From NCBI GenBank assembly GCA_003255025.1, contig QANY01013656.1, positions 908,816 to 972,815 of the forward strand: a stretch of 64,000 bases of DNA, given 5' to 3'. The stretch's first letter is position 1. The number at the start of each line of letters is the position of its first letter. Source of the stretch: Datisca glomerata. Lineage: Eukaryota; Streptophyta; Magnoliopsida; Cucurbitales; Datiscaceae. This document shows positions 18,980 to 30,760 of this stretch, piece by piece. Under the pieces are notes generated by a model that made no database searches, was not told the DNA's origin, and saw only the letters and a program-made list of their open reading frames with translations. The position numbers and the translations under genes were made by a program.

Positions 18980-21095
18980 TGAGCATGTGTATTGGCAATT
19001 TTATGTGAAATTTAATGAGGATTAAATTTTTCTTATAATTGTTCTTCTAAATTATTGTGTAATTTATATAAATATTTGAAAATTCCATATTCATTAGTGA
19101 GACTATGATCTTCTATTAGTACGAGAGGATTAAGATAATAGATAATGAATAAATTATCAGCAACATATTAAAGTATTGAATCTTTAATGAATAGTTTCTA
19201 GTACGGTTCACTAAGCATTATGAAGGCATGTGATCTAGATCCGGATCATTGATATAGATAGACATCTTAGCGAGGTATTTTATATAATAAGATTATATAT
19301 GATAGGACACATGTGAATTAATACCTTTATCAACGTGTCGTTTATCATAAAGATTTAATACACATCAATTCGATGATCATATGTTGATAACTCTGAATCC
19401 TAAGTAGTCATGAACTTCTATGCATGGCTATTGGATCTTTTGATTCACTCGTTAAGGTTTGCTTATAAAATAGGCTAGTGACTTTTGTTTGAAATTCGGT
19501 GATATGGATGGCTGGAAACATGATCTTACAATATATGGAATCGAAGTTTTTCTAACGGATCATATATTGGTTTCTTTAAGTGTTAATTCTGGAACTAAAT
19601 GGTTATTAAGCTCAAATTTATAATACAATTATAAAGATCAAGAGGTATTTATAGGGGTAATATGATAATTTTGATCAGCTATAATTTATGAACCAATAAT
19701 TAGAGAATAAAATTACATGAAATAATTATATCAGTAGACTACATGAGAATACTCTGTAAATACATTCTATAATCACTAAGAGTTCAATTCCATATTTATA
19801 GTGAAGTAATAATGGAAATAATAAATAAGGTTATTTAATTAAAGAGTTTAATTAATAATTGATTTATTGGAACTTAGGATTATAAGTCCATGTTCACCAA
19901 GTCACATCTATACTACGCATTTTAGGGTGTGAATATTTCAGGATATGAGAAAATGACTAACTTGCAAAAAATATTTTATTCTGCGGCAAGTACATAATTA
20001 TGAAATAATTATGTGTGATTAATTAATTAATTAAGAATTTATTAATCGAATTATTTATATATATAAATGTAATTGTCAGAAATTATATATATAAATAATT
20101 ATCAATTATTTTTCTAATTATCGATAAGTGAGATAAAATATCTAATTTGTAAAATTAGATAATTAAATTATTATTAGATAATAATTTTGATTAACTAAAT
20201 CTGTTATCTATGAAATAACAGACAATTTAATTGAAAGATAATAAGATATGTTAGTTTTGAATTAACTAATATCTATATATTTAATTCGTAGTAATTTCCA
20301 TGTGTCAATCACTGATTGAGTATCAAAGATTGACATGGACTACTGTAATGCAACGTTGCACTACAGTAGTAGTACTGCAACACTATAGTGCCATGTGGCA
20401 CTACAGTTGTGCACCATTATACAGTGGGGCCCACTGTATTGAGTAATTTGAAATTAAATATTAATTTTTAATTTTAATTATCCCTAAATATTTGATACGC
20501 CATTATAAAAAAAAGATATACATATATTATTTTGATGGCATCAATCAGATCAATCAGTTGAATCAGTTCATCAATCAGAGAATTGAGTTGAGAACACGAT
20601 TGCTCAGAGTCATTTTTCTCTATGATTAAAAGTTAATCAAATCTCTAGAAAGAATCATCATCATGTTCTTTTAGAGAAACGTCTCACAAAAGTCATTCTC
20701 AGTCAAATCTCTAGATCTCATGTGTTGAATATATCTAGAGACAGAAAACTGTCTTCATTATATTCTGCCTGCCCTCACACGTCCTAGTACTTGGAAGATC
20801 TTGGTGTGGATCTTGGAGTATATTGATTGTTGGAACAATTTCGTGGGAACGGAGGATCGATTGTTTTTTTAGGACGCTTAATTTAGACTACAAGAGGTAT
20901 ATGACTTATAACCTTATATGTTGTAGATTTATCTTATAAATATATAATGGATCCTGACTGATTGAAAAAAGTTTTCAATAAAAAGTTTATTTTTTGTTAT
21001 CGTGGCAATGTGCAATTTTGCTTTTATTAAAAAATTTGATTTATTAAATTCTTATTTAACACATTTCCGCCGCGCATGCGCCTCGATCACCAACA
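18980..21095 (+). repeat. 5' LTR of copia element 1
   Basis: Starts TGAGCATGTGTATTGG; compared with the 3' LTR the first roughly 20 bases are shortened. Ends ...CACCAACA, the same end as the 3' LTR at 31334. Length is about 2.1 kb, with high AT content. A third copy of the LTR is at about 51009-53124, and end fragments are at 37135-37790 (inverted) and 55551-55765. Confidence 0.85.
20340..20515 (+). promoter_or_regulatory. Putative copia LTR promoter: palindromic elements plus TATA box
   Basis: A cluster of short palindromic repeats of the type AGTGCCATGTGGCACT (20387-20402) and TGCAACGTTGCA (20349-20360) lies about 100 bases upstream of a TATA-like box in CATTATAAAAAAAAG (about 20502). In the other LTR copies the palindrome is AGTGCCACGTGGCACT (29968-29983 and 52311-52328), containing a perfect G-box CACGTG. 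A functional role is inferred from position. Confidence 0.45.
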
Positions 21096-21097
21096 AT

Positions 21098-21110
21098 TGG
21101 TATTGGAGCG
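21098..21110 (+). promoter_or_regulatory. Primer-binding site of copia element 1
   Basis: TGGTATTGGAGCG two bases after the LTR end. It is a degenerate form of the tRNA-Met complement TGGTATCAGAGC; the second copia copy has TGGTATTAGAGCG at about 53127. Confidence 0.7.
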
Positions 21111-21254
21111 GTCTTTATATATTTATATGATAAATATTGTGTGATTTTTCTTGCATTATTCATATAATATGAGATATGTATGAATGAATGGATGATTATG
21201 TTTTTTGAATGTATGAAAAATAATGGATCGTTAATTGTATGATGATTATTGGGT

Positions 21255-22191
21255 GGGTGTTCACGATTCGGTTAGGTCGGTTATTTGGTCAAAAATTGAA
21301 CAGAACCAAAAGTCACGGTTCGGCCTTATGTCGAACCGAATCAAACTGCGAGTCTCATATAAACCGAACCGTGAATTACAGTTCGGTTCATCAGTTCATT
21401 TAGAACAGTAAGAAGGAATCGTGAATGAGTCACGGACTAGGAAAAATGAAGAAGACATAGAAGAAGAAGAGGAGGTTAAGAATGAGAATAGTAAAATAGA
21501 CTTAGATCTAAACGCATTAAACAATAAATCTCAGTAAAATAGACTTAGATCTAAACGCATTAAACAATAAATCTCAGTAAAATAGACTTAGATCTAATCG
21601 CAATAAACCATCAATCTCAGTAAAATCGAATTAGATCTAAAGCATAGAGCTGTAACAACAAATTTCAGTAAAAAAAGACTTAGATCTAAAGCATAGAGCA
21701 GTAATAGACTAAGAGAAAGACAAACCAGATGAAGAAGGAAACGCATAGTTGAAGACGAAGAAGACGCAAACTAGAAGGACTCGAGAAGAGAGTTCGAATA
21801 GAGTGGGTAGGAGAGAGAGTTTGCACAGAGGAGGGAGGAGAGAGAGTTTGCACAGAGGGGGGAGGGGAGAGAGTTCACGCAGAGGGGGGTAGAGAGACAG
21901 TTCGCACGAAGGGGGGAAGCCAGCGGGTTCGCGTAGAGGGGAAGGCCAGCGCTTTCCCGCAGAGGGGGGAGTGAGGGGGAGGCAGAATATCTTAGGGTTT
22001 GTAGAATTAGTTTAGTGTATATATATAAGATTTATTTTATTTTATTTATTCTTTGATTTGGTTCAGTTTGAAATCACATGTTTTTTAACCAAACTGAACT
22101 TGCAGTTCGACAGATCAACCAAACTGAACCGAATCGAGGCATCATAAATAACAGGCTGAACTGACCATTTTTTGGATCAATTTTCACCCAT
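21255..22191. repeat. MITE-like insertion of about 0.94 kb inside copia element 1
   Basis: Flanked by the 10-base direct repeat ATTATTGGGT (21245-21254 and 22192-22201). Ends are GGGTGTTCACGATTCGGTTA and (rc) GGGTGAAAATTGATCC, with CGGTTCGG-type subterminal sequence as in 17499-17938. The second copia copy has the unoccupied site at 53271-53280 (ATTATTGAGT). The interior carries about four tandem units of roughly 45 bases with TTAGATCTAAACGCATTAAA (21498-21700) and a GA-rich degenerate repeat around GAGAGAGTTTGCACAGAGG (21790-21970). Non-coding. Confidence 0.65.
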
Positions 22192-22201
22192 ATTATTGGG
22201 T

Positions 22202-23869
22202 TAGGTCTTGTGTAAGCCATTTTGGAGCGTAGGAATTTTTGTAATTTTATTTTTAATATTTATTGTAATTATTTTGATCGCGAAAAGACGAAGAATACAT
22301 GAGACGAACGATAGAGGAAAGGGAAAAGAAATAGGAATTCTTTCAGGTTTCTGGCACTGGTGCCGCCGATTCTATATTTTCAGCAATGTCACTAGAATCT
22401 ACTATTCCGACGATGGTGGCTAACGGTGGTAGACGGCAGTGATGGTGGTCGGTGGCAACTGTTGTCACATTTGAGGAAATTTCATACAAACCCTAATGCC
22501 AACCAACCATATCACTATAGGATTTGATGATAACCCTAAATCTATCATTTATATATTTAAATTTAAAAATTAGTTTTTAATTTTATGAAAATTAGAAATT
22601 AATAGGTTGATTGAGTTTGACCTAAGTTTGACCAAATCAAATAAAATATGTATTTGACTAAGAAACTATTTTAAAGGGATAATTAAAGAAATTTTTTTAA
22701 TTAAGAAAAATTGTCTTTCTAAATTAAATAGAATATTGTTCAAAACTTGAAGATTATGAAGATGGACATGAGGAGGAGAATGCAATATTTGAGAAATATG
22801 TATTCTTGAAGTCCGCCTTGTAATTTTATTTTTTTATTTCAAAGGTTGTAATTTAGAAATACCCAATAATCAATCGGTCCATTATTATTTTATTTTTAAT
22901 TGTTAAATAATTATTTAATTGTTATGTTTGATAACATGTCCATGCATTAGTCGATCACATGTCATACATGAAAATCTCACACAGTTTTCTCTAATCATGC
23001 ATCTCATCAGTAGAAACATGATTTATTAAAATTGTCCTAATATGTTTATATGTATTATTTTATGAAACCAATTGCATGTAAACTATTATGTTTTAATTAG
23101 TTAAAACTTGGTAACTACACCATACTAAGGGCCAAAGTAACTTTTAGGATAATCGACTTTAATAAAAGAGTTTTATTAAAGTTTGATGAATATAATTAAT
23201 TAGTTAATCTAAGTTCATCTAATTACGGCTTAGGCGCTTTAGAAAGTTAAATGAACTTAGAGCAATGAGATTATCATAACTGATTATTAAATATTCATAG
23301 GGTTATTATTTTAACTAATGATTAATTTGAAATTATTTAATTAGTTAAAATGGAAACACATAATTCTAAAATAGTGAGTGGGAGAAGGTTGACATGTATA
23401 ACTTATGGTCTCCATCACTAGTACAACACCCTGAGGTGCAGTAAGGGCCTCGAGATGGCTTTGTTTTCATCCCCCTAAAGAAGGTTTCGAGCTATACCAA
23501 TACCAAGGTTGGACTTCTTAAGAAAATAGAAGGAAGTGATGTAGTTTAGTTTTGACCAGTCGGTCACAATTAAGTTTTTCATGTGGATAGTTGTGACTTG
23601 ACCGAACAAGCGATACCTTATTGTTGAAAGAGACAATATGAGATATTTTAAGTTTTAATTAATAATGATAAGAATGTCTTATAGACAGTCTGTGGTTAAC
23701 CTGACTGACCCTAAGGCAGAACATTAATTGTTGGGTTGTTTTACCGTGATAAGTAAATGTTAATTTTATGTGTTTATTATGTTGCATTCATGCATCACGT
23801 TTACTTTTTGAATTCTAGATATCTATCAATTATATTGAATCTTATATGTTTTAAATTTCAATTATCATT
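22202..23869 (+). other. Copia element 1 leader region before gag
   Basis: Internal sequence downstream of the primer site. The start (22206-22320) matches 53310-53405 of the second copia copy (GTCTTGTGTAAG, and an ACGAGACGAA-type block). A 71-codon hydrophobic open frame at 22208 is probably chance. The rest is AT-rich untranslated sequence with no recognised feature. Confidence 0.5.
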
Positions 23870-24800
23870 TCTATGTCTACAATGGGAAATATTATTACTG
23901 CTTTACTCGCGCTTGAGAAATTGAATGGTGATAATTTTATACATTGAAAATCAAATATGCAGTTAATGTTGATTTGTGAGAACCTGGGAAATATTGTTAC
24001 TGCTTTACTCGCGCTTGAGAAATTGAATGGTGATAATTTTATACGTTGAAAATCAAATATGCAGTTAATGTTGATTTGTGAGAACCATAAGTTCATTCTT
24101 ACTGAGTAATGTCCTAAGGAGCTCGCTGTTAATGCCCTTAAGAATGTTAGGGACAAATATGATACTTGGATCATATCAAATAACAAGATGAAGTGTTACA
24201 TGCTTGTGAGCATGAATGATGTTTGAGAATCAAGCATGAAAGCATGGAGACTGCCTATGAGATTATGGAATCTCTACAGACGATGTTTGGCCAGCAGTCT
24301 CATCAAAGTCGTTATAAGGCCACTAGGAGCTATATGACAACTAAGATGAGAAAGGGTACTTTTATGCAAGAACCTATTCTGAATATGATCAACATAATGC
24401 ACGAGGAAGAAGTACATGGGATGACCATTGATGATCATATTCAAATTAGCATTATACTTGAGTCGCTCACACCAGCTTTTTTTGCGTTCATGACCCATAA
24501 TGTTATGAACAAGTTGCAATTCAACATGACTCAATCGTTGAATGAACTGTAACTTTTTGAGTCACTCAACCATAGAACGACCAAAAAGGGTGAGGCAAAT
24601 GTTGTCGAGAAAAAGCTTTCTTCCACTGTTGTTAAAAGAAACAAGAGGAAGAAGATTAATGGTAAGGGAAACGTAAGAACAAGAAAGGGAAGAAAGCCAA
24701 GACATTGCAAAAATCCAAGAAGAGCAAGAACGACAGCATGCCCAAAGGAAAATGTTTCAACTGTGGGGTTGAAGGTCATTGGAAGAAAAATTATAACAAG
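23870..24800 (+). pseudogene. Copia gag (element 1)
   Basis: Translation near 23878 starts MSTMGN and contains LALEKLNGDNFI, then KSNMQLMLICEN. The block 24223-24552 is open for 109 codons (YEIMESLQTMFGQQSHQSRY), the standard UBN2-type copia gag. It ends with a basic region and a zinc knuckle, CFNCGVEGHWKKNY (about 24758-24800), whose last Cys is Tyr. A 102-base in-frame tandem duplication occupies 23884-23985 and 23986-24087. Several stops, including TGA in place of the Trp codon before KSNM in both duplicates. Not functional. Confidence 0.85.
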
Positions 24801-26180
24801 TGTCTCACCAGTTGAAAAAGGAACGTAAATATGATTTACTTGTACTTGAAGCTTTCTTAGTAAAATATGAGTTGTCAACTTGGATACTTGATTCAAGAGC
24901 CACTAATCACGTATGTTCTTCTTTGCAGATGCTTGATTCGTCAAGGGAGCTTGCTGATGGCGATGTCGTTTTGAGAGTTAGTAGTGGCGCGTTGATGTCA
25001 GCTAAAGCATTAGGGACAGTCCGTTTACATTTTGGATATAATTATTTAGTTTCGAACTAGGTTTATTATATTCCTGAATTTTCAAGAAATTTGATTTCTC
25101 TTTCTTTTTTGCAAGAACAGTTATTCGAAATTGTTTTTTAATAAAGAGTTTATTATTTTTAAGAATTGATTTGATATCTGTCATGCTAAGGTTATAAACG
25201 GATTGTATATACTTAAACCAACTGAATGCAAGTTAAATAATTCTGAGTTATTCAAAGTAGCAAAACCTAAAAGTAACAAACGACAAAGAGTTTCTCATGA
25301 TGATGATAAAACATATCTTTGGCATCTTAGGTTGGGACATAATAATCTAAATAGGTAAAACATGTTAACAAAGCATGGTGCTTTGAGAGAACTAAAAATT
25401 GGAACTCTTCATGTTTATGAATCATGTCCAGTGGGTAAAATGACCAAGAGACATTTCATAGGAAAGAGCCAATGAACCACTTGAGCTAGTACATAATGAT
25501 GTCAAAGCTAAAGTTGAAAAGCAATTAGGTAAATAATTGAAAACCTTTCGATCTGATCGTGGTGGTGAATACTTGGATTTATAATTCAAGAATTATTTGT
25601 TGGAGTGTGGAATCATATGCCAACTCACAGCACCTGGAACACCACAACAAAATGGTGTTGCAAAGATGAGAAACTGAACCTTTTAGGATATGATTAGGTC
25701 GTTGTTAAGTTACTCATCACTGCCACTTAAATTTTGGGGATATGCACTGCAAAAGACTACTTACATTTTGAATGTAATGCCCTCTAAGTCTATAATCAAC
25801 ACGCCTTTAGAGTTATGGAATGACTCTAAACCTAGTTTACGTCATTTTCATGTATGGGAGGATCCATCTCACATTCTTAGATCCAAGACAAAAAATTTAG
25901 ACACAAGGTCTGAAGTATGTATATTCATAGGCTAAGCACCAGAGACTAGAGGTTGATACTTTTATAGTCATAACGATCAAAATGTGTTTGTGTCAACAAA
26001 TGAAACCTTCCTTGTGCGTGACTATATACAAAACTACAAACCTCATAGAAAAGTAGTTCTCGAGGAATTAGTTGCTGATGAGATCAGCCCACCTTCAATT
26101 TCTACTGATAAACGACAAATCAGAGAAACCACAATTTCTGCAAAGGAACCCAGGTGCAACATCATAATGGGAGGATTGTG
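24801..26180 (+). pseudogene. Copia protease and integrase (element 1)
   Basis: Protease: WILDSRATNHVCSSLQ at about 24879-24926; the copia active site D-S-G is D-S-R. Integrase: LWHLRLGHNNLNR at 25315 and CPVGKMTKRHF at 25425, part of the HHCC zinc site, then SDRGGEYLDL at 25550 and LTAPGTPQQNGVAK at 25624 around the catalytic acidic residues, and the C-terminal part in the open stretch 25690-25935 (FWGYALQKTTYILN). A large piece between the zinc site and SDRGGEY is deleted. In-frame stops throughout. Confidence 0.8.
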
Positions 26181-27341
26181 AGATAACCAGTTCGCTATGA
26201 ACTAGAGGCACATGTTCTAGTGCCAGACACTGATAAGGACGATCCATTATCTTATGAAGAAGCAATGGATGATTCTAAAAATGAGAATTGACAAGATGCA
26301 ATGAAGCAATTGGAATCTATGTTCCAAATTTCATTTGGGAACTTGTAAATCCATCTGAAGATGTCATGCTCATTGGATATAAATAGATCTTCAAGAAGAA
26401 AAGAGGTTCATATGAAAAAGTAGAGACTTTCAATGCACAGTTAGTAGTCAAGGATTATATACAAAGGGAAGGAGTCGATGAAGAGACATTCTCCATGTGG
26501 CCATGCTAAAATCCATTCGCATCCTTTTGTCCATAGCAGTTAGTTTTGACTATGAGATATGGCAAATGAACGTCAAGACAGCTTTTCCGAATGGCTCTCT
26601 TAAAGAAAGTATTTATATGATGCATCCAAAATGGTTCGTACAAAGGGGGCAAGATCAGAAATTTTATTGATGTCAAGACACGTTTTCTAAATTATTTATG
26701 TTGATGATATTCTACTCATTGTGATGATGTAGAAATTTTGTCAAAGGTAAATAAGTGGTTAGTTGAAAAATTCTAAATGAAAGATTTGGAAGAGGCGGGT
26801 TATCTTCTAGGCATCCAAATCCTAAGGTGTTGGAGAGGTTATCTATGAAAAATTCTAAGAAATGTCAACTACCGGCCAGACATGGAATCGTCCTCTCCAA
26901 GGAGGAATGTCCTAAGACACCTCATGAGGAAGAGAATATGAGAAAGGTTCATTATGCTTCAGCTGTTGGTAGTCTCATATATGTCATGATGTGTATGAGA
27001 CCAGGCATCTGTTATGTTGTGAGAATTATCAGCCGTTATCAATCGAATCTAGGTTTGGAACATTAGATTGCCATAAAGCACATTCTCAAGTATCTAAGGA
27101 GAATGAGAAATTTATATGCTTGTTTTTTCAGTTGGATACCTGAATTGCACTGGATATACTGATCATGAATCCGATAAGGGTAGTCAAAAGTCAACATCCA
27201 GGTCATACACTGAGGTGATCTAACTGTTATGAAGATAACATTGGATCAGAACCTAACTGAACCAATTACCAAGACATTTCCTGTGAAAACTTTTGAGGGT
27301 CATGTGTAACATAAGGTTGTGAGAGATGACACATTTACTTT
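26181..27341 (+). pseudogene. Copia reverse transcriptase/RNase H (element 1), deleted
   Basis: Recognisable RT pieces: FDYEIWQMNVKTAF at 26549, then a jump; the YVDD catalytic box survives at about 26696-26707 but in a frame different from its surroundings. KVHYASAVGSLIYVMMCMRP in the open stretch 26827-27066 is the usual region after RT. RNase H is mostly missing. The end matches copia C-termini shortly before the polypurine tract. Broken by deletions and stops. Confidence 0.8.
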
Positions 27342-27357
27342 AGGGGAAGTGGGAGAT
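27342..27357 (+). promoter_or_regulatory. Polypurine tract of copia element 1
   Basis: AGGGGAAGTGGGAGAT directly before the 3' LTR; GTGGGAGAT next to the LTR start is a common copia pattern and primes plus-strand DNA. Confidence 0.75.
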
Positions 27358-27504
27358 TATTAGGGGTTATGGCCTCAAAACATGTGTATTGACATTTTGA
27401 TATGAAATTTAACGAGGATTACATTGTTCTTATAATTGTTCTTTTAAATTATTTTTGAATAATATATATAAATAGCTGAAAACTAGATATTCATTAATGT
27501 GACT

Positions 27505-29216
27505 ATGATCATGTATTAGTACGAGATGATTAAGATCATAGATAATGAATAAAATTGTAAGCAACATATTAAAATATGAAATCTTTAATGAATGGTTGCT
27601 AGTACAATTCACTAAGTATTATGAATACGTGTGATCTAGATCTGGATCATTGATATAGATAGACATCTTAATGAAGATACTCTATATAATAAGATTATAT
27701 GACAGGACCGATGTAAATTAATATCTTTATTAACATGTTGTTTATCATAAAGAATTAATATACATCAATTCGATGATAATATGTAAATCGGTCTTAATCA
27801 TGAGTAGTCATGAACTCATATGCATGTCTACTGGATCTTTTGATTCACACGTTAAAGTCTGTTTGTTAATCGGGCTAGTGACTTTTGTTTTGGAGATTCA
27901 GTGATGTGGATGGTTGGAGAGATGGTCTTACAAGATTTGGAATCTAAGCTTTCCTAAAGGATCGTATATTGGTTCCCTTAAGTGTTAATTCTGCAACTGA
28001 ATGGTTATTGAGCTCAAATTTATAATAAGATTATAAATTAGCCATTCACTAGTGGATTAATGGTATTTAAGGATCAAGAGGTAATTAAAAGGGTAAAATG
28101 GTAATTTTTATCTATTCTAATTTATGAACCAATAATTAAAGGACAGAGTTACATGAAATGATTATGTAAGTGGACTACATGAGAATACTCTGTAAATACA
28201 TTCTATAATCTCTAAGAATGCAATTCCATATTTATAATGTAATTAATAAATAAGATTATTTAATTAAAAAATTTAATTAATAATCTGGTTTATTAAAGCT
28301 TAGGATTATAGGTCAATGGTTCTCAAGTCACCTCTATACTACGCAGTCAAAGGTGTGAATATGATCATGTATTAATACGAGATGATTAAGATCATAGATA
28401 ATGAATAAAATTGTAAGCAACATATTAAAATATGAAATCTTTAATGAATGGTTGCTAGTACAATTTTCTAAGTATTATGAATATGTGTGATCTAGATCTG
28501 GATCATTGATGTAGATAGACATCTTAGTGAATGTACTCTATATAATAAGATTATATGGCAGGACCGATGTAAATTAATATCTTTATTAACGTGTTGTTTA
28601 TCATAAAGAATTAATATACATCAATTTGATGATAATATGTAAATCGGTCTAAATCATGAGTAGTCATGAACTCATATGCATGTCTACTGGATCTTTTGAT
28701 TCACGCTTTAAGGTCTGTTTGTTAATGGGGCTAGCGACTTTTATTTTGGAGATTCAGTGATGTGGATGGTTGGAGACATGATCTTACAAGATTTGAAATC
28801 TAAGCTTTCCTAAAGGATCGTATATTGGTTCTCTTAAGTGTTAATTCTGGAACTGAATGGTTATTGAGCTCAAATTTATAATAAGATTATAAATTAGTCA
28901 TTCACTAGTGAATTAATGTTATTTAAGGATCAAGAGGTAATTAAAAGGGTAAAATGGTAATTTTTATCTGTTCTAATTTACGAACCAATAATTAAAGGAC
29001 AGAGTTACATGAAATGATTATGTAAGTGGAATACATGAGAATACTCTGTAATTACATTATATAATCTCTAAGAATGCAATTCCATATTTATAATAGAATT
29101 AATAAATAAGATTATTTAATTAAAAAATTTAATTAATAATCTGATTTATTAAAGCTTAAGATTATAGGTCAATGGTTCTCAAGTCACCTCTATACTACGC
29201 AGCCAAATGTGTGAAT
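27505..29216 (+). repeat. Tandem duplication of about 856 bp within the 3' LTR
   Basis: Unit 1 is 27505-28360 and unit 2 is 28361-29216, both beginning ATGATCATGTATTA and ending near GGTGTGAAT/TGTGTGAAT. The two are very similar with scattered substitutions. The 5' LTR has one copy of this segment. Confidence 0.8.
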
Positions 29217-30035
29217 ATTTTAGGACATGAAAAAATGACTAACTTACAAATAAATTTTTATTCTAGAGCAAGTATATAATTATGAGATAATTATGTATGA
29301 TTAATTAATTACGACTTTATTAATTAGATTATGTTCTTTGCCGGGAACTGAATATTATTATGTAACTAACCCTGTTTTTTGGGTCACTTTTTTTTAATTT
29401 CTGGTTTTATTTAGTATTTTCTTCATGCATTCAGTTCCACCAAAACGCATCTTGACAAACATTAAAGCTATATGAACTACATTCAAAAAATAATGTGTCA
29501 CGGTGGAATGAAAAATTTATGAAATTATACACTATTTACATGGAGTCATAACGTCACTAAATTCAGTCTGTGTGTGAAAAAAATATTATATATTTTTTAA
29601 TTTATGTTATTATCCGTAAAATTTTAAAGATGGGTGTTAAATAAATATGAGATTAACAATAATTACGATATATATATATATATATAATTATCAATTATTT
29701 TTCTAATTATCGATAAGTGAGACAAAATATCAAATTTTTAAAATTAGATAATTAAATTATTATTATTATTATTAGATAATAATTTGGATCAACTAAATCT
29801 ATTATTTGTGAAATAACAGATAATTTAATTAATAGAAATAATCAGATATGTTATTTTTAAATTAACTAATATCTAAATATTTATCTGTTTAAAATAAATA
29901 TTTAATTAGTAGTAATTACCACGTGTCAATCATTGATTGAGTATCAGATATTGACGTGGACTACTATAGTGCCACGTGGCACTACAGTAGTAGAGGTGCA
30001 ACACCGTAGTGCCATGTGGCACTACCGTTGTGCAC

Positions 30036-30618
30036 ATAGTAGTCAATTTCATTTTGGTGTCCGTTTTGATTTTTTGAAAAAAAATGAAATGTTTCTGATA
30101 TTTTAGTCTTTCTGTGCGCCGTTTCAAAAAAAAATTTCGGTCATATAAAATAATGTTGTAAAAATTTATTATATATAATATAATTAAGAAAAAAATTGAA
30201 TCAATAGAATATATCATGCAAATAATGCTTAATTCCCATTAAAATTCAACAAAACATCATATAAATGACATTAAAATTCAATAAAAATATCATATTAAAT
30301 AGCATTATCATCATGAAACACACAAATGTTCAACATCACAACTAATATGCTTGAGTTTCATCATCATCATCCTCATTAAATTTTGTAATTCTGGAGTTTC
30401 TTCACCAAACTGATCCCACCATACCTCTGCAAAAGAAACATGTTGAGAATAAATTCAATTAAAATAACATGAATTCATAGGAGTATTTCAGTCGAAATCG
30501 ATCGAAACAGACTGAAATTCTGGGCCAAAAGTTATAACCCTCTATTTCATTTTGGTTCCTCGCCGGAACAAAAATGTTTCGGCCATTTCGGCCAATACGA
30601 AGCGAATTGATAACTAAG
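30036..30618. mobile_element. Mutator-like MITE (583 bp) in the 3' LTR
   Basis: Flanked by a perfect 9-base target duplication GTTGTGCAC (30027-30035 and 30619-30627). The 5' LTR has the uninterrupted site at about 20405-20413. The ends ATAGTAGTCAATTTCATTTT and (rc) CTTAGTTATCAATTCGCTTC form imperfect inverted repeats, and the interior repeats GAAATTTCGG/CATTTCGGCC motifs in inverse orientation. No coding sequence. A 9-base duplication points to a MULE transposase. Confidence 0.8.
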
Positions 30619-30718
30619 GTTGTGCACCATTATACAGTGGACCCACTGTATTATGCAATTTGATATTAAATTTTAATTTTTAATTTTAATTATCCTTAAA
30701 TATCTTATACGCCATTAT

Positions 30719-30760
<42 letters not shown>

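Noticed and set aside
22208..22423. 71-codon open frame with a hydrophobic N-terminus
   Set aside because: It falls in the copia leader; the second copia copy has the same DNA with the frame broken, so conservation is at DNA level.
24274..24896. Minus-strand open frames of 86 and 121 codons
   Set aside because: They are antisense shadows of copia gag.
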